The position numbers and the translations under genes are program-made. This document shows positions 1 through 9,504 of a stretch of DNA of 64,000 bases, one piece after another. The notes below the pieces were generated by a model. It saw only the letters and a list, made by a program, of their open reading frames with translations, made no database searches and was not told where the DNA came from. The stretch comes from Candidatus Colicola equi. GTDB lineage: Bacteria; Bacteroidota; Bacteroidia; Bacteroidales; Paludibacteraceae. The number at the start of each line of letters is the position of its first letter. Positions within the stretch are counted from its first letter, which is position 1. Location: the NCBI GenBank assembly GCA_018066175.1, contig JAGHRV010000025.1:1-64000 (forward strand), in the 5' to 3' direction.

Positions 1-101
1 AAAATATACTATTTTTATCTGTTGTTATTGCGATCATTGTGCGACCGCTGTGTAAAATCTATGTAGGAATGCGTATCAAAAATGATTTTTTAGTGAAAAT
101 A

Positions 102-133
102 TTTGCGTATATAAAAAAAAAGTATTACTTTTG
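102..133 (+). promoter_or_regulatory. Bacteroidota-type promoter for smpB
   Basis: TTTG at 102-105, 20 nt spacer, TACTTTTG at 126-133, matching the TTTG/TAnnTTTG consensus of the Bacteroidota primary sigma factor. Transcription would start near 140, so the smpB reading frame upstream of 185 would be largely untranscribed, which supports the start at 185. The bases before 102 show nothing else recognisable. Confidence 0.75.
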
Positions 134-184
134 CAAGTTATTTTGCGTAAGTGTGCGCATATGTGCGCTATACATAAGGAGAAG

Positions 185-634
185 ATGTTTGTTAAGAGTG
201 ATGTAAATATTAAGAACCGTCGAGCCAGTTTTGATTATGAGATATTAGATCGTTATCAGGCGGGGGTTGTTCTTTATGGAACGGAGATTAAGTCCATTCG
301 TGAAGGGCATGCTTCGTTGGTAGATACGTATTGTATGTTTGTGGGGAATGAGTTATGGGTGAAGCAGATGAATATAGCTGAGTATAAGTTTGGCAGTTAT
401 GCTAATCATGAGGCAAGGCGAGATAGGAAGTTATTATTGCAGAAAAAAGAATTGCGCAAACTGAATAGGCAAGTGAAGGATACAGGTAAGACGATTATTC
501 CGTTACGGTTATATATCAATGAAAAAGGGTTGGCTAAGATGGAGATAGGTTTATGTGTAGGTAAACATGAATATGATAAGAGACAAACTATCAAGGCGAG
601 GGACCTAGATAGAGAAATGAGAATGGAGAGTTGA
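185..634 (+). CDS. smpB: SsrA-binding protein SmpB
   Basis: SmpB binds tmRNA and brings it to stalled ribosomes for trans-translation. The 149-residue product has the family's N-terminal beta-barrel features ([10 protein letters not shown], then [16 protein letters not shown]) and a lysine/arginine-rich C-terminal tail after [14 protein letters not shown]. The frame is open further upstream to 131, but ATG 185 is preferred: AAGGAG lies at 176-181, homologues begin near this point, and the promoter at 102-133 excludes the upstream codons. The length fits the family. The gene is followed after 32 nt by gpmI. A 16-bp direct repeat (612-627 and 633-648) straddles its stop codon. Confidence 0.95.
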   Translation: MFVKSDVNIKNRRASFDYEILDRYQAGVVLYGTEIKSIREGHASLVDTYCMFVGNELWVKQMNIAEYKFGSYANHEARRDRKLLLQKKELRKLNRQVKDTGKTIIPLRLYINEKGLAKMEIGLCVGKHEYDKRQTIKARDLDREMRMES

Positions 635-666
635 GAAATGAGAATGGAAAAAATTAAGATAAAAAT

Positions 667-2196
667 ATGAAAAAGAAAGCTTTATTAATGATTCTTGATG
701 GCTGGGGAATCGGTGAAAAGAGTTCAGCCAATGCTATTTATTCAACCAATACTCCTCATTGGAATAAGATTTTAGAGGAGTATCCTCACAGTCAATTACA
801 GGCCAGTGGTGAGAATGTAGGTTTGCCGGATGGTCAAATGGGTAATTCGGAGGTAGGTCACCTTAATATTGGTGCCGGCCGCGTTGTGTATCAGGACTTA
901 GTAAAAATCAACCGTGCCATTAAGGACGAAAGTATTTTGGAGAATCCTGAGATTATCTCTGCTTTTAAGACTGCAAAAGAGAGTGGTAAGAAGTTGCATA
1001 TCATGGGTTTGACCAGTAATGGTGGTGTACATAGTTCATTGGATCATTTATTCTATTTATTGCATATTGCTAAATTGTATGGTTTAGAAGGCCGTACGTT
1101 TGTGCATTGTTTTATGGATGGTCGTGATACAGATCCTCATTCTGGTATTGGCTTTATTGATCAATTGGAGGCAGAGATGCAGAAGGAATGTGGTGAGATA
1201 GCTTCTATTTCGGGTCGATTCTACGCCATGGACCGTGATAAACGTTGGGAGCGTGTTAAGGTAGGTTATGATTTATTAGTGCATGGAGTAGGTGCGCCAT
1301 TTGAGAATATGCATGAGGCTATGGAGGCTTCATACGCTGCTGATGTAACGGATGAGTTTATCAAACCTATTGTGCATGTTAAGGATGGTAAGCCGGTGGC
1401 TACGATTGAGGAAGGTGATGTAGTTATTTTCTTCAATTACCGCAATGACCGTGCTCGTGAAATCACGATTGTGCTGACGCAACAAGATATGCCGGAACAA
1501 GGAATGAAGACTATTCCTAATTTGAATTATTACTGTATGACTCCGTATGAGAGTTCCTTCACGGGTCTGCATATTCTTTTCCCCAAGGAGAATGTTCAGA
1601 ATACGATGGGTGAGATAGTGGCCAAGAACGGTTTGAAGCAGTTGCGTATTGCTGAGACAGAGAAGTTCGCGCATGTCACTTTCTTCTTCAGTGGCGGCAG
1701 AGATATAGAGTTTGAGAACGAGGAGCGTATTTTGATTCCAAGTCCCAAGGTAGCCACATACGATTTACAGCCGGAGATGTCGGCTCCTGAAGTAGCCGCA
1801 GCCTTGTGCGACGCATTGGATAGCCAAAAATACGACTATATTACATTGAACTTCGCAAATGGCGATATGGTAGGTCATACGGGCGTGTATGCCAGCATTC
1901 AGCAGGCTGTTGTGACGATTGATATATGTGTGGATCGCGTCGTTAATGCTGCTCGCAAGAATGGTTATGAAGTAATTATTATTGCTGACCATGGTAATGC
2001 CGACCACGCTGTAAACGAGGATGGTACACCGAATACGGCACATAGTTTGAATCCTGTTCCATTCGTTTATATCAGCGATAATAAGAATGCCAAAGTGAAG
2101 GATGGTATATTAGCTGATGTAGCTCCAAGTCTATGCCATATCTTAGGTATTGAACAACCGAAAGAAATGACGGGAAGGAACTTGATTGTAGATTGA
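667..2196 (+). CDS. gpmI: 2,3-bisphosphoglycerate-independent phosphoglycerate mutase
   Basis: Interconverts 3- and 2-phosphoglycerate in glycolysis and gluconeogenesis without a bisphosphoglycerate cofactor, using two metal ions. The 509-residue length is normal for the alkaline-phosphatase-superfamily enzyme. Visible signatures are the metal-binding Asp11 (LDGWGIG), the nucleophile Ser61 in [14 protein letters not shown], the [12 protein letters not shown] segment, and the C-terminal [11 protein letters not shown] metal site. ATG 667 is the natural start for [14 protein letters not shown]. It is followed 30 nt later by the polyamine transporter operon. The stop codon region contains an 11-bp near-tandem repeat (ATTGTAGATTG twice). 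Confidence 0.96.
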   Translation: MKKKALLMILDGWGIGEKSSANAIYSTNTPHWNKILEEYPHSQLQASGENVGLPDGQMGNSEVGHLNIGAGRVVYQDLVKINRAIKDESILENPEIISAFKTAKESGKKLHIMGLTSNGGVHSSLDHLFYLLHIAKLYGLEGRTFVHCFMDGRDTDPHSGIGFIDQLEAEMQKECGEIASISGRFYAMDRDKRWERVKVGYDLLVHGVGAPFENMHEAMEASYAADVTDEFIKPIVHVKDGKPVATIEEGDVVIFFNYRNDRAREITIVLTQQDMPEQGMKTIPNLNYYCMTPYESSFTGLHILFPKENVQNTMGEIVAKNGLKQLRIAETEKFAHVTFFFSGGRDIEFENEERILIPSPKVATYDLQPEMSAPEVAAALCDALDSQKYDYITLNFANGDMVGHTGVYASIQQAVVTIDICVDRVVNAARKNGYEVIIIADHGNADHAVNEDGTPNTAHSLNPVPFVYISDNKNAKVKDGILADVAPSLCHILGIEQPKEMTGRNLIVD

Positions 2197-2226
2197 TAAT
2201 TGTAGATTGTATATTTTATACTGTAG

Positions 2227-3663
2227 ATGAAGAACGACTATATCATTGAAGTTAACCATGTATCAAAGCAATTTGAGGATGGTAAGTTTGCGCTGAATGA
2301 TGTCAGCCTGCAAGTTCGTAAGGGCGAGTTTGTGACTATATTAGGTCCATCGGGTTGTGGCAAAACCACCCTACTCCGATGTATAGCCGGTTTTCAGGTT
2401 GCTACAACCGGAGATATTCTATTGAATGGAGAGGATGTGACGGATACCCCTCCTAATGAGCGTCCGGTGAATACCGTATTCCAGAAGTACGCATTGTTTC
2501 CTCATTTGAATGTATATGAGAATGTGGCGTTTGGTTTGAAACTCAAAAAGATGGAGCCGTATGAGATAGAGAAACGAGTTAAGAGGGCGCTTAAGATGGT
2601 GAGTATGTCCGATTATGAGTACCGCGATGTAGATAGTTTGAGTGGTGGTCAGCAGCAGCGTGTAGCCATAGCTCGTGCCATCATCAATGAACCGGAGGTG
2701 TTGTTATTGGATGAACCTTTGTCTGCGCTGGATCGCAAGATGCGCAGCGATATGCAATTGGAATTGCGTGAGATGCATGATAAGTTGGGTATTACATTTA
2801 TTTACGTAACACACGATCAGGAGGAGGCGTTGACACTAAGTGACCGTATTGTGGTGATGCGCGAAGGTAAGATACTGCAAATAGGTAAACCAACGGATAT
2901 CTATAATGAACCGCAGAGCAGTTTCGTAGCAGACTTTATAGGCGAGAGCAATATATTGGATGCTGTGATGGTGAAGGATGGTTTGGTACATTTCTGCGAC
3001 CGCGATTTTGAATGCGTGGATAAAGGATTTGGTGAAGATACCGAAGTGGATGTGGTGATTCGTCCGGAAGATTGGTATATCTCGGAGGCAAAAACTGAAA
3101 GTTCCAAATCCAAGGATGAACCCTGGCAGTTATATGGGGAAGTTAAGACGTGTATCTTCAAGGGTGTTCATTACCACATGACCGTATTGACGGATAATGG
3201 CTATGAATTGGAGGTGCAGGACTACCATGCTTTTGAGCCGGGGTCAAAAGTGGCTTTATTGGTTAAGCCGGAGGATATCCAGGTGATGAAGAAAACGCAG
3301 TTATGCAATACGTTCCATGGTACGATGTGCGAAGATAATCAAGTGGAGTTTTTGGACGAGGTATGGGACGTAAGTGAGCGTACTGCTGAGCGTTTTGATC
3401 CAGGAGAGGAAGTGGATATAGAGGTTGATTTCAACCATATTAACTTGCAGGACTACGAAGAAGATGGTACGTTAAGTGGTGAGGTATTATTCATTTTGTA
3501 TAAAGGCGATCATTATCACTTGCAGATTCGCACGGATGATGGTGATGATATATATGTAGATACTAATGATATCTGGGATAAGGGTGATCGTGTAGGTATT
3601 AAGATTGCTCCAAGTTGGATTCGTTTGTATAAAGTAGAGAAAAATGAAACTGATACAAAATAG
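2227..3663 (+). CDS. potA: Spermidine/putrescine ABC transporter ATP-binding protein PotA
   Basis: ATPase of a polyamine importer at the inner face of the cytoplasmic membrane. Walker A is at residues 40-48 (GPSGCGKTT), followed by the signature [14 protein letters not shown] and Walker [12 protein letters not shown] with the H-loop VTHDQEEA. At 478 residues it is about 100 longer than classic PotA. The extra C-terminal part contains two similar TOBE/OB-like modules, each running from GEV, through KG-x-HYH and TD-x-G, to a closing P-x-x-I, which suggests an internal duplication. The last 20 nt overlap potB. Function rests on family signatures plus the complete potABCD order. Confidence 0.93.
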   Translation: MKNDYIIEVNHVSKQFEDGKFALNDVSLQVRKGEFVTILGPSGCGKTTLLRCIAGFQVATTGDILLNGEDVTDTPPNERPVNTVFQKYALFPHLNVYENVAFGLKLKKMEPYEIEKRVKRALKMVSMSDYEYRDVDSLSGGQQQRVAIARAIINEPEVLLLDEPLSALDRKMRSDMQLELREMHDKLGITFIYVTHDQEEALTLSDRIVVMREGKILQIGKPTDIYNEPQSSFVADFIGESNILDAVMVKDGLVHFCDRDFECVDKGFGEDTEVDVVIRPEDWYISEAKTESSKSKDEPWQLYGEVKTCIFKGVHYHMTVLTDNGYELEVQDYHAFEPGSKVALLVKPEDIQVMKKTQLCNTFHGTMCEDNQVEFLDEVWDVSERTAERFDPGEEVDIEVDFNHINLQDYEEDGTLSGEVLFILYKGDHYHLQIRTDDGDDIYVDTNDIWDKGDRVGIKIAPSWIRLYKVEKNETDTK

Positions 3664-4429
3664 AAAAAACTGGGTTTGGCCATATGTAGCTATCTTGGTC
3701 TTTTTTGTGGTGCTTCCATTGGTGCTGATAGGCATCTATGCCTTTACGGGTCAGCAGGGAGGTTTCACGTTGCAGAACTTTGTGCAGTTTTTTCAGCGCA
3801 CAGAGGCTGTGAATACGTTTATTTATTCGATTGCCATAGCGGCATTAACGACCATTATATGTATTGCATTGGGTTATCCTGCCGCGTATTTTATGGCGAT
3901 GCAGTCGTTTAGAACTCCGGCTGTGATGGCAATGCTGTTCATTTTGCCGATGTGGATTAATTTCCTGCTGCGTACTTTGGCTACGGTGGAACTTTTCCAT
4001 ATGTTTAACTTACCTTTAGGCGAAGGTGCTTTGCTATTTGGTATGTGTTATGATTTTCTGCCGTTTATGATTTATCCCATTTACAATACGTTGCAAAAGA
4101 TAGATGTGAGTCTATTGGAGGCCTCGCAAGACTTGGGTGCTGACCGATGGAAGACCTTTACGAAGGTGGTAGTGCCGTTATCCTTGCCGGGTGTGTATTC
4201 GGGCATTGTGATGGTCTTTATGCCAACCGTATCTACTTTTGCCATATCGGAATTGCTGACGCAGAACAAAATCACGTTGTTTGGTTCGCTTATCCAGCGC
4301 AGTTTTGGTGAAGGAGGTATAGCGATGTGGAATTACGGAGCAGCTTTGTCGCTGATAATGTTGATTATAATAGGTTTAACTTCATTCTTTGGTAGCAATG
4401 ACAACGAGGACATCAATCGACAAGCGTAG
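3644..4429 (+). CDS. potB: Spermidine/putrescine ABC transporter permease PotB
   Basis: One of two inner-membrane permeases of the polyamine importer. The 261-residue protein has about six hydrophobic segments (first at residues 10-33, [20 protein letters not shown]) and the binding-protein-dependent transport EAA loop, seen as [27 protein letters not shown], which contacts the ATPase. It overlaps potA by 20 nt and potC by about 30 nt, so translational coupling is likely. Order and pairing with a second permease identify it as PotB rather than another type I importer permease. Confidence 0.92.
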   Translation: MKLIQNRKNWVWPYVAILVFFVVLPLVLIGIYAFTGQQGGFTLQNFVQFFQRTEAVNTFIYSIAIAALTTIICIALGYPAAYFMAMQSFRTPAVMAMLFILPMWINFLLRTLATVELFHMFNLPLGEGALLFGMCYDFLPFMIYPIYNTLQKIDVSLLEASQDLGADRWKTFTKVVVPLSLPGVYSGIVMVFMPTVSTFAISELLTQNKITLFGSLIQRSFGEGGIAMWNYGAALSLIMLIIIGLTSFFGSNDNEDINRQA

Positions 4430-5243
4430 TGCGTGGTCGCGCATATTAAGTCAGGGTTACCTCTGGCTGTTGCTCTTTGTGCTATATACGCCTATATTGC
4501 TCATTATTGTCTTTTCTTTTACGAAGAGCAAGGTGTTGGGCAACTGGACGGGCTTCACAATAGGATTATATGAGAATCTTTTTACGGGGTATGATTTGTC
4601 GGATAATGTGCGGGTAGATCCTAATTTGTATAGGGCACTTATTTACACGGTGGTGATTGCTTTTTCGGCGGCATTAGTTTCTACTATCATAGGAACGATA
4701 GCGGCGATAGGTATTTTTAATCTAAGGCAGCGTTATCGCAAGGGGGTGATGTTTTTGAACTCGGTTCCGATGATTAACCCGGATATCATCACAGGTATAT
4801 CGTTGTTCTTGTTATTTGTTTTCTTAGGTATCAGCCGTGGTTTGGTAACGGTTATTATTGCGCATGTGGTGTTCTGTACACCGTATGTGGTCTTATCGGT
4901 GATGCCGAGATTACAAAAGATGAATCCTAATATCTATGAGGCCGCTTTGGATTTAGGTGCTACACCGGCGCAGGCTTTTAGAAAAGTGTTAGTGCCGGAA
5001 TTATGGCCCAGTATGATTAGTGGTTTCATATTGAGTTTGACGTTATCCATTGACGACTTTGGAGTAACATTCTTCACGAAGGGAAGCAATGGATTGGAGA
5101 CGCTCTCAACCTTTATTTATTCAGATGCACGAAAAGGTGGATTAACTCCAGAGTTAAGGCCTCTCTTTTCCTTAATATTCCTCACCATATTGGTGTTATT
5201 AATTATTTCTAATTTACGTACTTCTAAACAAATTAAAAAATGA
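4398..5243 (+). CDS. potC: Spermidine/putrescine ABC transporter permease PotC
   Basis: Second permease of the polyamine importer, 281 residues from ATG 4398; a TTG three codons upstream is possible. Hydrophobic segments begin at residues 20-40 (GYLWLLLFVLYTPILLIIVF). The EAA loop is visible as YEAALDLGATPAQAFRKVLVPELWP, followed by SIDDFGVTFF, which is typical of PotC. It overlaps potB by 32 nt and shares an ATGA overlap with potD (5240-5243). Confidence 0.92.
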   Translation: MTTRTSIDKRSAWSRILSQGYLWLLLFVLYTPILLIIVFSFTKSKVLGNWTGFTIGLYENLFTGYDLSDNVRVDPNLYRALIYTVVIAFSAALVSTIIGTIAAIGIFNLRQRYRKGVMFLNSVPMINPDIITGISLFLLFVFLGISRGLVTVIIAHVVFCTPYVVLSVMPRLQKMNPNIYEAALDLGATPAQAFRKVLVPELWPSMISGFILSLTLSIDDFGVTFFTKGSNGLETLSTFIYSDARKGGLTPELRPLFSLIFLTILVLLIISNLRTSKQIKK

Positions 5244-6580
5244 AAAAAGTGAATTTTTTTCTGGTATTGGCTATGGCAGCCGTATTGGGTTTTCAAACCA
5301 GCTATGTAACGGCAGCAGACCGTGAACACACGTTGAAAGTGTACAACTGGCAGGATTACATTGACATGGACAATGTACTCAACAAATTTCCGGAATGGTA
5401 TAAAGAGCAGACCGGAGAGGAAGTGGTGGTTAGTTATCAAACTTTCGACATTAATGAGAGTATGCTGACTCAGATTGAGATTGGTCATGAGGATTATGAC
5501 GTTATATGTCCTTCCGAGTATATTATTGAACGCATGCTTCGTAACAATTTATTGCTCAAGATTGACAAGAACTTTGGTGAAACTCCTGATTACACCAAGT
5601 TAGTGGCACCTTTTGTTGTTGATAAATTCCAACAAATGGCTCCGGATACGAATACGCTGGTGAGTGATTACACAGTAGGTTATATGTGGGGAACCACCGG
5701 TATATTGTACAATACAGCGCTTGTAGATGGTGATGCAGTAAAGAGTTGGGGATGTTTACAGAATCCTATGTTCAAGGATCGTATTTTGATGAAGGATGCT
5801 TTCCGAGATATTTATTCGGTGGTTGTGCTCTATTGCTACAAGGATGAGATTGCAGCAGGAACGGAGACTAAAGAGGATCTGATAGCTAATGTTACTCCGG
5901 AGCGTATGCAACGTGTAGAGGAGTTCTTAACAAGCATGAAGGACAATATTGCCGGTTGGGAAGTTGATTTCGGAAAGGAAGAGATGACCAAAGGTAAGAC
6001 TTGGATGGATTTGCTATGGTCGGGTGATGCTCAATGGGCTATTGAAGAGGCTGCTGAGATGGGCGTTGATTTGAAGTATGTCATTCCTGAAGAAGGCAGT
6101 AATGTATGGTTTGATGGATGGTGCATTCCTAAGTATGCTCAAAATACGAAGGCTGCTAGTTATTTTATCAACTTCATGTGTATGCCGGAGAATGCTATTC
6201 TTAATATGGAGGAGATTGGTTACGTAAGTGTAATTGCCGATTCCACCATTATGGAATGGGCTAATGATGATGAGATTGAACAGACAGCAGACCTGACGTA
6301 TTTCTTTGGTGAAGGTGCTGAGGCGGTACATGCTAATCAGGTCTTTTATCCCGACAAATCCATTATTGATCGTTGTGCGTTAATGCATGATTGTGACGAA
6401 CAAACGGAGGCTATGTTAGCCATGTGGAATCGCGTCAAAGGTGATAACTTGAATAGTACGATGGTGGTTGTGATTATTGTCATTTTATTGGCTATTATTG
6501 CCTTTGCTATCATTCATGTGATGAATAACCGCCGCCAGCGTGCGTTGCAAAATAAACATCGTAAACATATTCGTAAATGA
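5240..6580 (+). CDS. potD: Spermidine/putrescine-binding protein PotD with C-terminal membrane anchor
   Basis: Extracytoplasmic receptor that captures polyamines and delivers them to PotBC. An N-terminal signal peptide (residues 1 to about 26, ending VTAAD) has no lipobox cysteine. The core shows family features: KVYNWQDYID near the start, YDVICPSEYIIERM, YMWGTTGILYN and WIPK-like FDGWCIPKYA. Unusually, the last about 40 residues hold a strongly hydrophobic helix (about 408-428) followed by an 18-residue basic tail rich in Arg, Lys and His. This predicts a protein tethered to the inner membrane by its C terminus with a cytoplasmic tail. It has ATGA overlaps with potC and with the next gene. 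Confidence 0.9.
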   Translation: MKKVNFFLVLAMAAVLGFQTSYVTAADREHTLKVYNWQDYIDMDNVLNKFPEWYKEQTGEEVVVSYQTFDINESMLTQIEIGHEDYDVICPSEYIIERMLRNNLLLKIDKNFGETPDYTKLVAPFVVDKFQQMAPDTNTLVSDYTVGYMWGTTGILYNTALVDGDAVKSWGCLQNPMFKDRILMKDAFRDIYSVVVLYCYKDEIAAGTETKEDLIANVTPERMQRVEEFLTSMKDNIAGWEVDFGKEEMTKGKTWMDLLWSGDAQWAIEEAAEMGVDLKYVIPEEGSNVWFDGWCIPKYAQNTKAASYFINFMCMPENAILNMEEIGYVSVIADSTIMEWANDDEIEQTADLTYFFGEGAEAVHANQVFYPDKSIIDRCALMHDCDEQTEAMLAMWNRVKGDNLNSTMVVVIIVILLAIIAFAIIHVMNNRRQRALQNKHRKHIRK

Positions 6581-9504
6581 AACGATTAATTATTTTTTCT
6601 AATCTGTTTTTCCTCCTCTTGGTTCCAGTAATGGCCAATGAGGTGGAGGAGCAGTACGCCTTGGTAAAACGGTCTTTTACCGAGCGCGACAAATCGGCTC
6701 AGAATGAGCTTAAACAGTATTTACGGGATTATCCGTATACCACGTATTATAGTAGTGTACAGACAATGCTCGGTGTACTACAAGTGGAAAAACTGCGTTA
6801 TAAGAACGCAACTAAAACATTTGATCGAGTTAAGTGGAAGCAACTGGAGCGTGATGAACAGCCTGTTTTCTTCTTTTATCGTGGTTTAGCTTATCTCAAG
6901 CAGGATAAGTTCAACGAGGCTGTTTCGTGTTTCAAAGCGCTGCGCGAGGGTGATAGTCCGTATGCACTTCAGGGTAAGTTCTATTATGCATATAGTTATT
7001 ATTTGCAAGGGAACTATGACAAAGCCTTGCCGGATTTATTGGCTCTTGAGACGACTGCGGAATATAAGACGGTAGCACCCTATTTAGTGGCACAGATATA
7101 TTATGCCCAGCATCATATCGATTTGGCCGAAACTCGTGCTAAGCAGTTATTAGAGCAATATCCTAATAATAAACACAGTGGTGAGATGGAGCGTATATTA
7201 GGTGAGATAGCTTACAATAACGAGCGTTATGAAGAGGCTGTGGAACGATTAACACGATATATGCAATCCTTTAAGGAGCAGGAGCGCGAAGTAATGAATG
7301 AAGATGTGTATATCTTGGCTGCTGCGCAATATCACTTAGGCGATTATAAGAATGCTATTACCAATCTTAAAGCCGTCAAATTAGATAATGTCGGTTTGTC
7401 TGAAAAAGTATGTTTATATTTAGGTCATGCTTATGTTAAAGTAGGTGATATAGAAAAGGCCAAATTGAGTTATCAGGCTGCGATGCGATATGACCACGAT
7501 AAGGCAATTCGCGAAGAAGCCATGTATAACTATGCGCTATGTACGTATCAGACGGGAACGGCATTAGGTGAGAGTATCAATGCTTTCAATGACTTCCTTA
7601 AGCAGTACCCGGCATCTAAGCATACAGAGGATGTGTATGAGATGTTGGCTGCAATGTATATGACTAGTAAGAACTATGTAGCAGCCTTGGATGCCGTATG
7701 TGCGTTGCGTAACCCCAATAGCAAACTGCAAGAAACTAAGCAATACTTGCGCTATCAATTAGGTGCAGATGCTTTGTTACAAGGTAAAAACGAAGAGACG
7801 ATTAGATGGATGAGCGAAGTGATTCAAAACGAATCGGGCACGTCTAATTATAAGACAGAGGCTTATTACTACCGAGCAGAAGCTCGATATCGTTTACATC
7901 AGTATGAGCCGGCTATGGCAGATTTAGTAAAATACCGTCAACAGCCATCATTTATGCAATCTAAAAACAACGCGATGGCGGATTATTTGCAAGGATATGT
8001 GTCATTCAATCTTGCGAAATACGCAGAATCGTTAGGTTGTTTTACTTGTTTCACGGCTCGTGATGAGGTGAAGAAGGACAAGAAAATATATGCCGATGCG
8101 TTAAATCGAATAGGTGACTGTCAGTTTAATTCTCGTCAATTTGAAACAGCAGCCGATACGTATCAGCAGGTGATTGACTTGGGTAAGCAGGGAGTTGATT
8201 ACGCTTTGTTCCAACGTGGTTATGTATTAGGTTTGATGCGTCAGTATCCGAGTAAGATTGCGATGATGGAGCAGTTAGTGACTAACTATCCTAAGTCTGA
8301 TTATGCGGATGATGCTCTATATGAGATAGCTCGTGCGCAATTGCAGCAAGAGAATAGTTTAGCAGCTATTAATGCCTATTCGCGTTTAGTGACTGCCTAT
8401 CCCAATAGTTCACATGCTCGTACAGCATCCTTGGAACGTGGTATGATTTTCCGTAATTTAGGTATGTATGATGAAGCTATTCAGGCTTATCGTCAGACGA
8501 TTGAGACGTATCCGGCAACCGAGCAGGCTTATTCGGCTTTGGATGGCATGGAGCAGGTATATGTGGAGCAAAATAAAGTAGGAGATTATGTGGACTATAC
8601 CAAGCGTTTAGGTGCTTTTAATATGTCGGTTTCTTCCAAGGAGGATTCGCTTACTTTTGCGGCTGGCAATTTGCAGTATATGTTAGGTCATTATGACGAG
8701 GCAGCTACGGCTTTCTCGACCTATTTGCAGCAATATTGTCCGGGTGGTCGTAATTGTTTGATGGCTCTCAATAATGGTGCGGATAGTTATTACCAATCCG
8801 GTCAAAAGGCCAAGGCGTTGGAATTGTACTTGCAGTTGGCAGAGCAGAAGAACAATGCTTACGTAGAACAAACGTATAGTCGTATAGCAGAGATTAGTTA
8901 CGATGTCCAGAATTATGAACAAGCCCGTACTTATTTTGATAAAATGACTCAATTGGGATTGAAACAAAAGGACTTGCAGAATGCCAAATTAGGTGTATTG
9001 CGTTGTTCGTATCTGATGAATGACTACGGAGCTGTTATTACGAGTGCCACAGATATTATGTCGGATAATGATATTACGGACGCTATTCGTCAGGAAGCTC
9101 GTTATGATCGAGCCAAAGCCTTTATGCATCAAGAGCAATATGGTCAGGCCATAACCGACTTATCTGTTTTGGCCAAGGACGTACGTATGGAACAGGGGGC
9201 AGAGGCTAAATATCTGTTGGCTTTAGCTTATTATAACCAGAATGCAATGAATGATGCAGAGAACGAGATTATGTCCTTTGCAGGTATGAAGACCCAGCAC
9301 CAATATTGGTTGGCGAAGAGTTTGATATTGTTATCGGATATCAATGTGGTTCGTGGTGAGTTATTCCAGGCTAAGCAGTATTTATTAACTTTGCAACATA
9401 ACTATAAAGGTCAGGATGACATTCAGTCTATTGTATTGGATAAGTTGCAACAAATAGAAGCAGCCGAACATCCTGAAGATATAGAAGAGGAGGACGAATT
9501 ATGA
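6577..9504 (+). CDS. Large periplasmic tetratricopeptide-repeat protein
   Basis: The 975-residue protein starts with a signal peptide (MKRLIIFSNLFFLLLVPVMA) and is otherwise almost entirely TPR-like helical repeats, for example FYRGLAYLKQDKFNEAVSCF, YYAYSYYLQGNYDKALPDL and YDEAIQAYRQTIETYPATEQAY. It ends in an acidic tail (EDIEEEDEL). TPR proteins of this size act as protein-protein scaffolds in the periplasm; the partner is not known. Its ATGA overlaps with potD upstream and with the following outer-membrane barrel gene suggest that it is co-expressed and probably works with that barrel. I do not recognise a named gene. Confidence 0.85.
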   Translation: MKRLIIFSNLFFLLLVPVMANEVEEQYALVKRSFTERDKSAQNELKQYLRDYPYTTYYSSVQTMLGVLQVEKLRYKNATKTFDRVKWKQLERDEQPVFFFYRGLAYLKQDKFNEAVSCFKALREGDSPYALQGKFYYAYSYYLQGNYDKALPDLLALETTAEYKTVAPYLVAQIYYAQHHIDLAETRAKQLLEQYPNNKHSGEMERILGEIAYNNERYEEAVERLTRYMQSFKEQEREVMNEDVYILAAAQYHLGDYKNAITNLKAVKLDNVGLSEKVCLYLGHAYVKVGDIEKAKLSYQAAMRYDHDKAIREEAMYNYALCTYQTGTALGESINAFNDFLKQYPASKHTEDVYEMLAAMYMTSKNYVAALDAVCALRNPNSKLQETKQYLRYQLGADALLQGKNEETIRWMSEVIQNESGTSNYKTEAYYYRAEARYRLHQYEPAMADLVKYRQQPSFMQSKNNAMADYLQGYVSFNLAKYAESLGCFTCFTARDEVKKDKKIYADALNRIGDCQFNSRQFETAADTYQQVIDLGKQGVDYALFQRGYVLGLMRQYPSKIAMMEQLVTNYPKSDYADDALYEIARAQLQQENSLAAINAYSRLVTAYPNSSHARTASLERGMIFRNLGMYDEAIQAYRQTIETYPATEQAYSALDGMEQVYVEQNKVGDYVDYTKRLGAFNMSVSSKEDSLTFAAGNLQYMLGHYDEAATAFSTYLQQYCPGGRNCLMALNNGADSYYQSGQKAKALELYLQLAEQKNNAYVEQTYSRIAEISYDVQNYEQARTYFDKMTQLGLKQKDLQNAKLGVLRCSYLMNDYGAVITSATDIMSDNDITDAIRQEARYDRAKAFMHQEQYGQAITDLSVLAKDVRMEQGAEAKYLLALAYYNQNAMNDAENEIMSFAGMKTQHQYWLAKSLILLSDINVVRGELFQAKQYLLTLQHNYKGQDDIQSIVLDKLQQIEAAEHPEDIEEEDEL

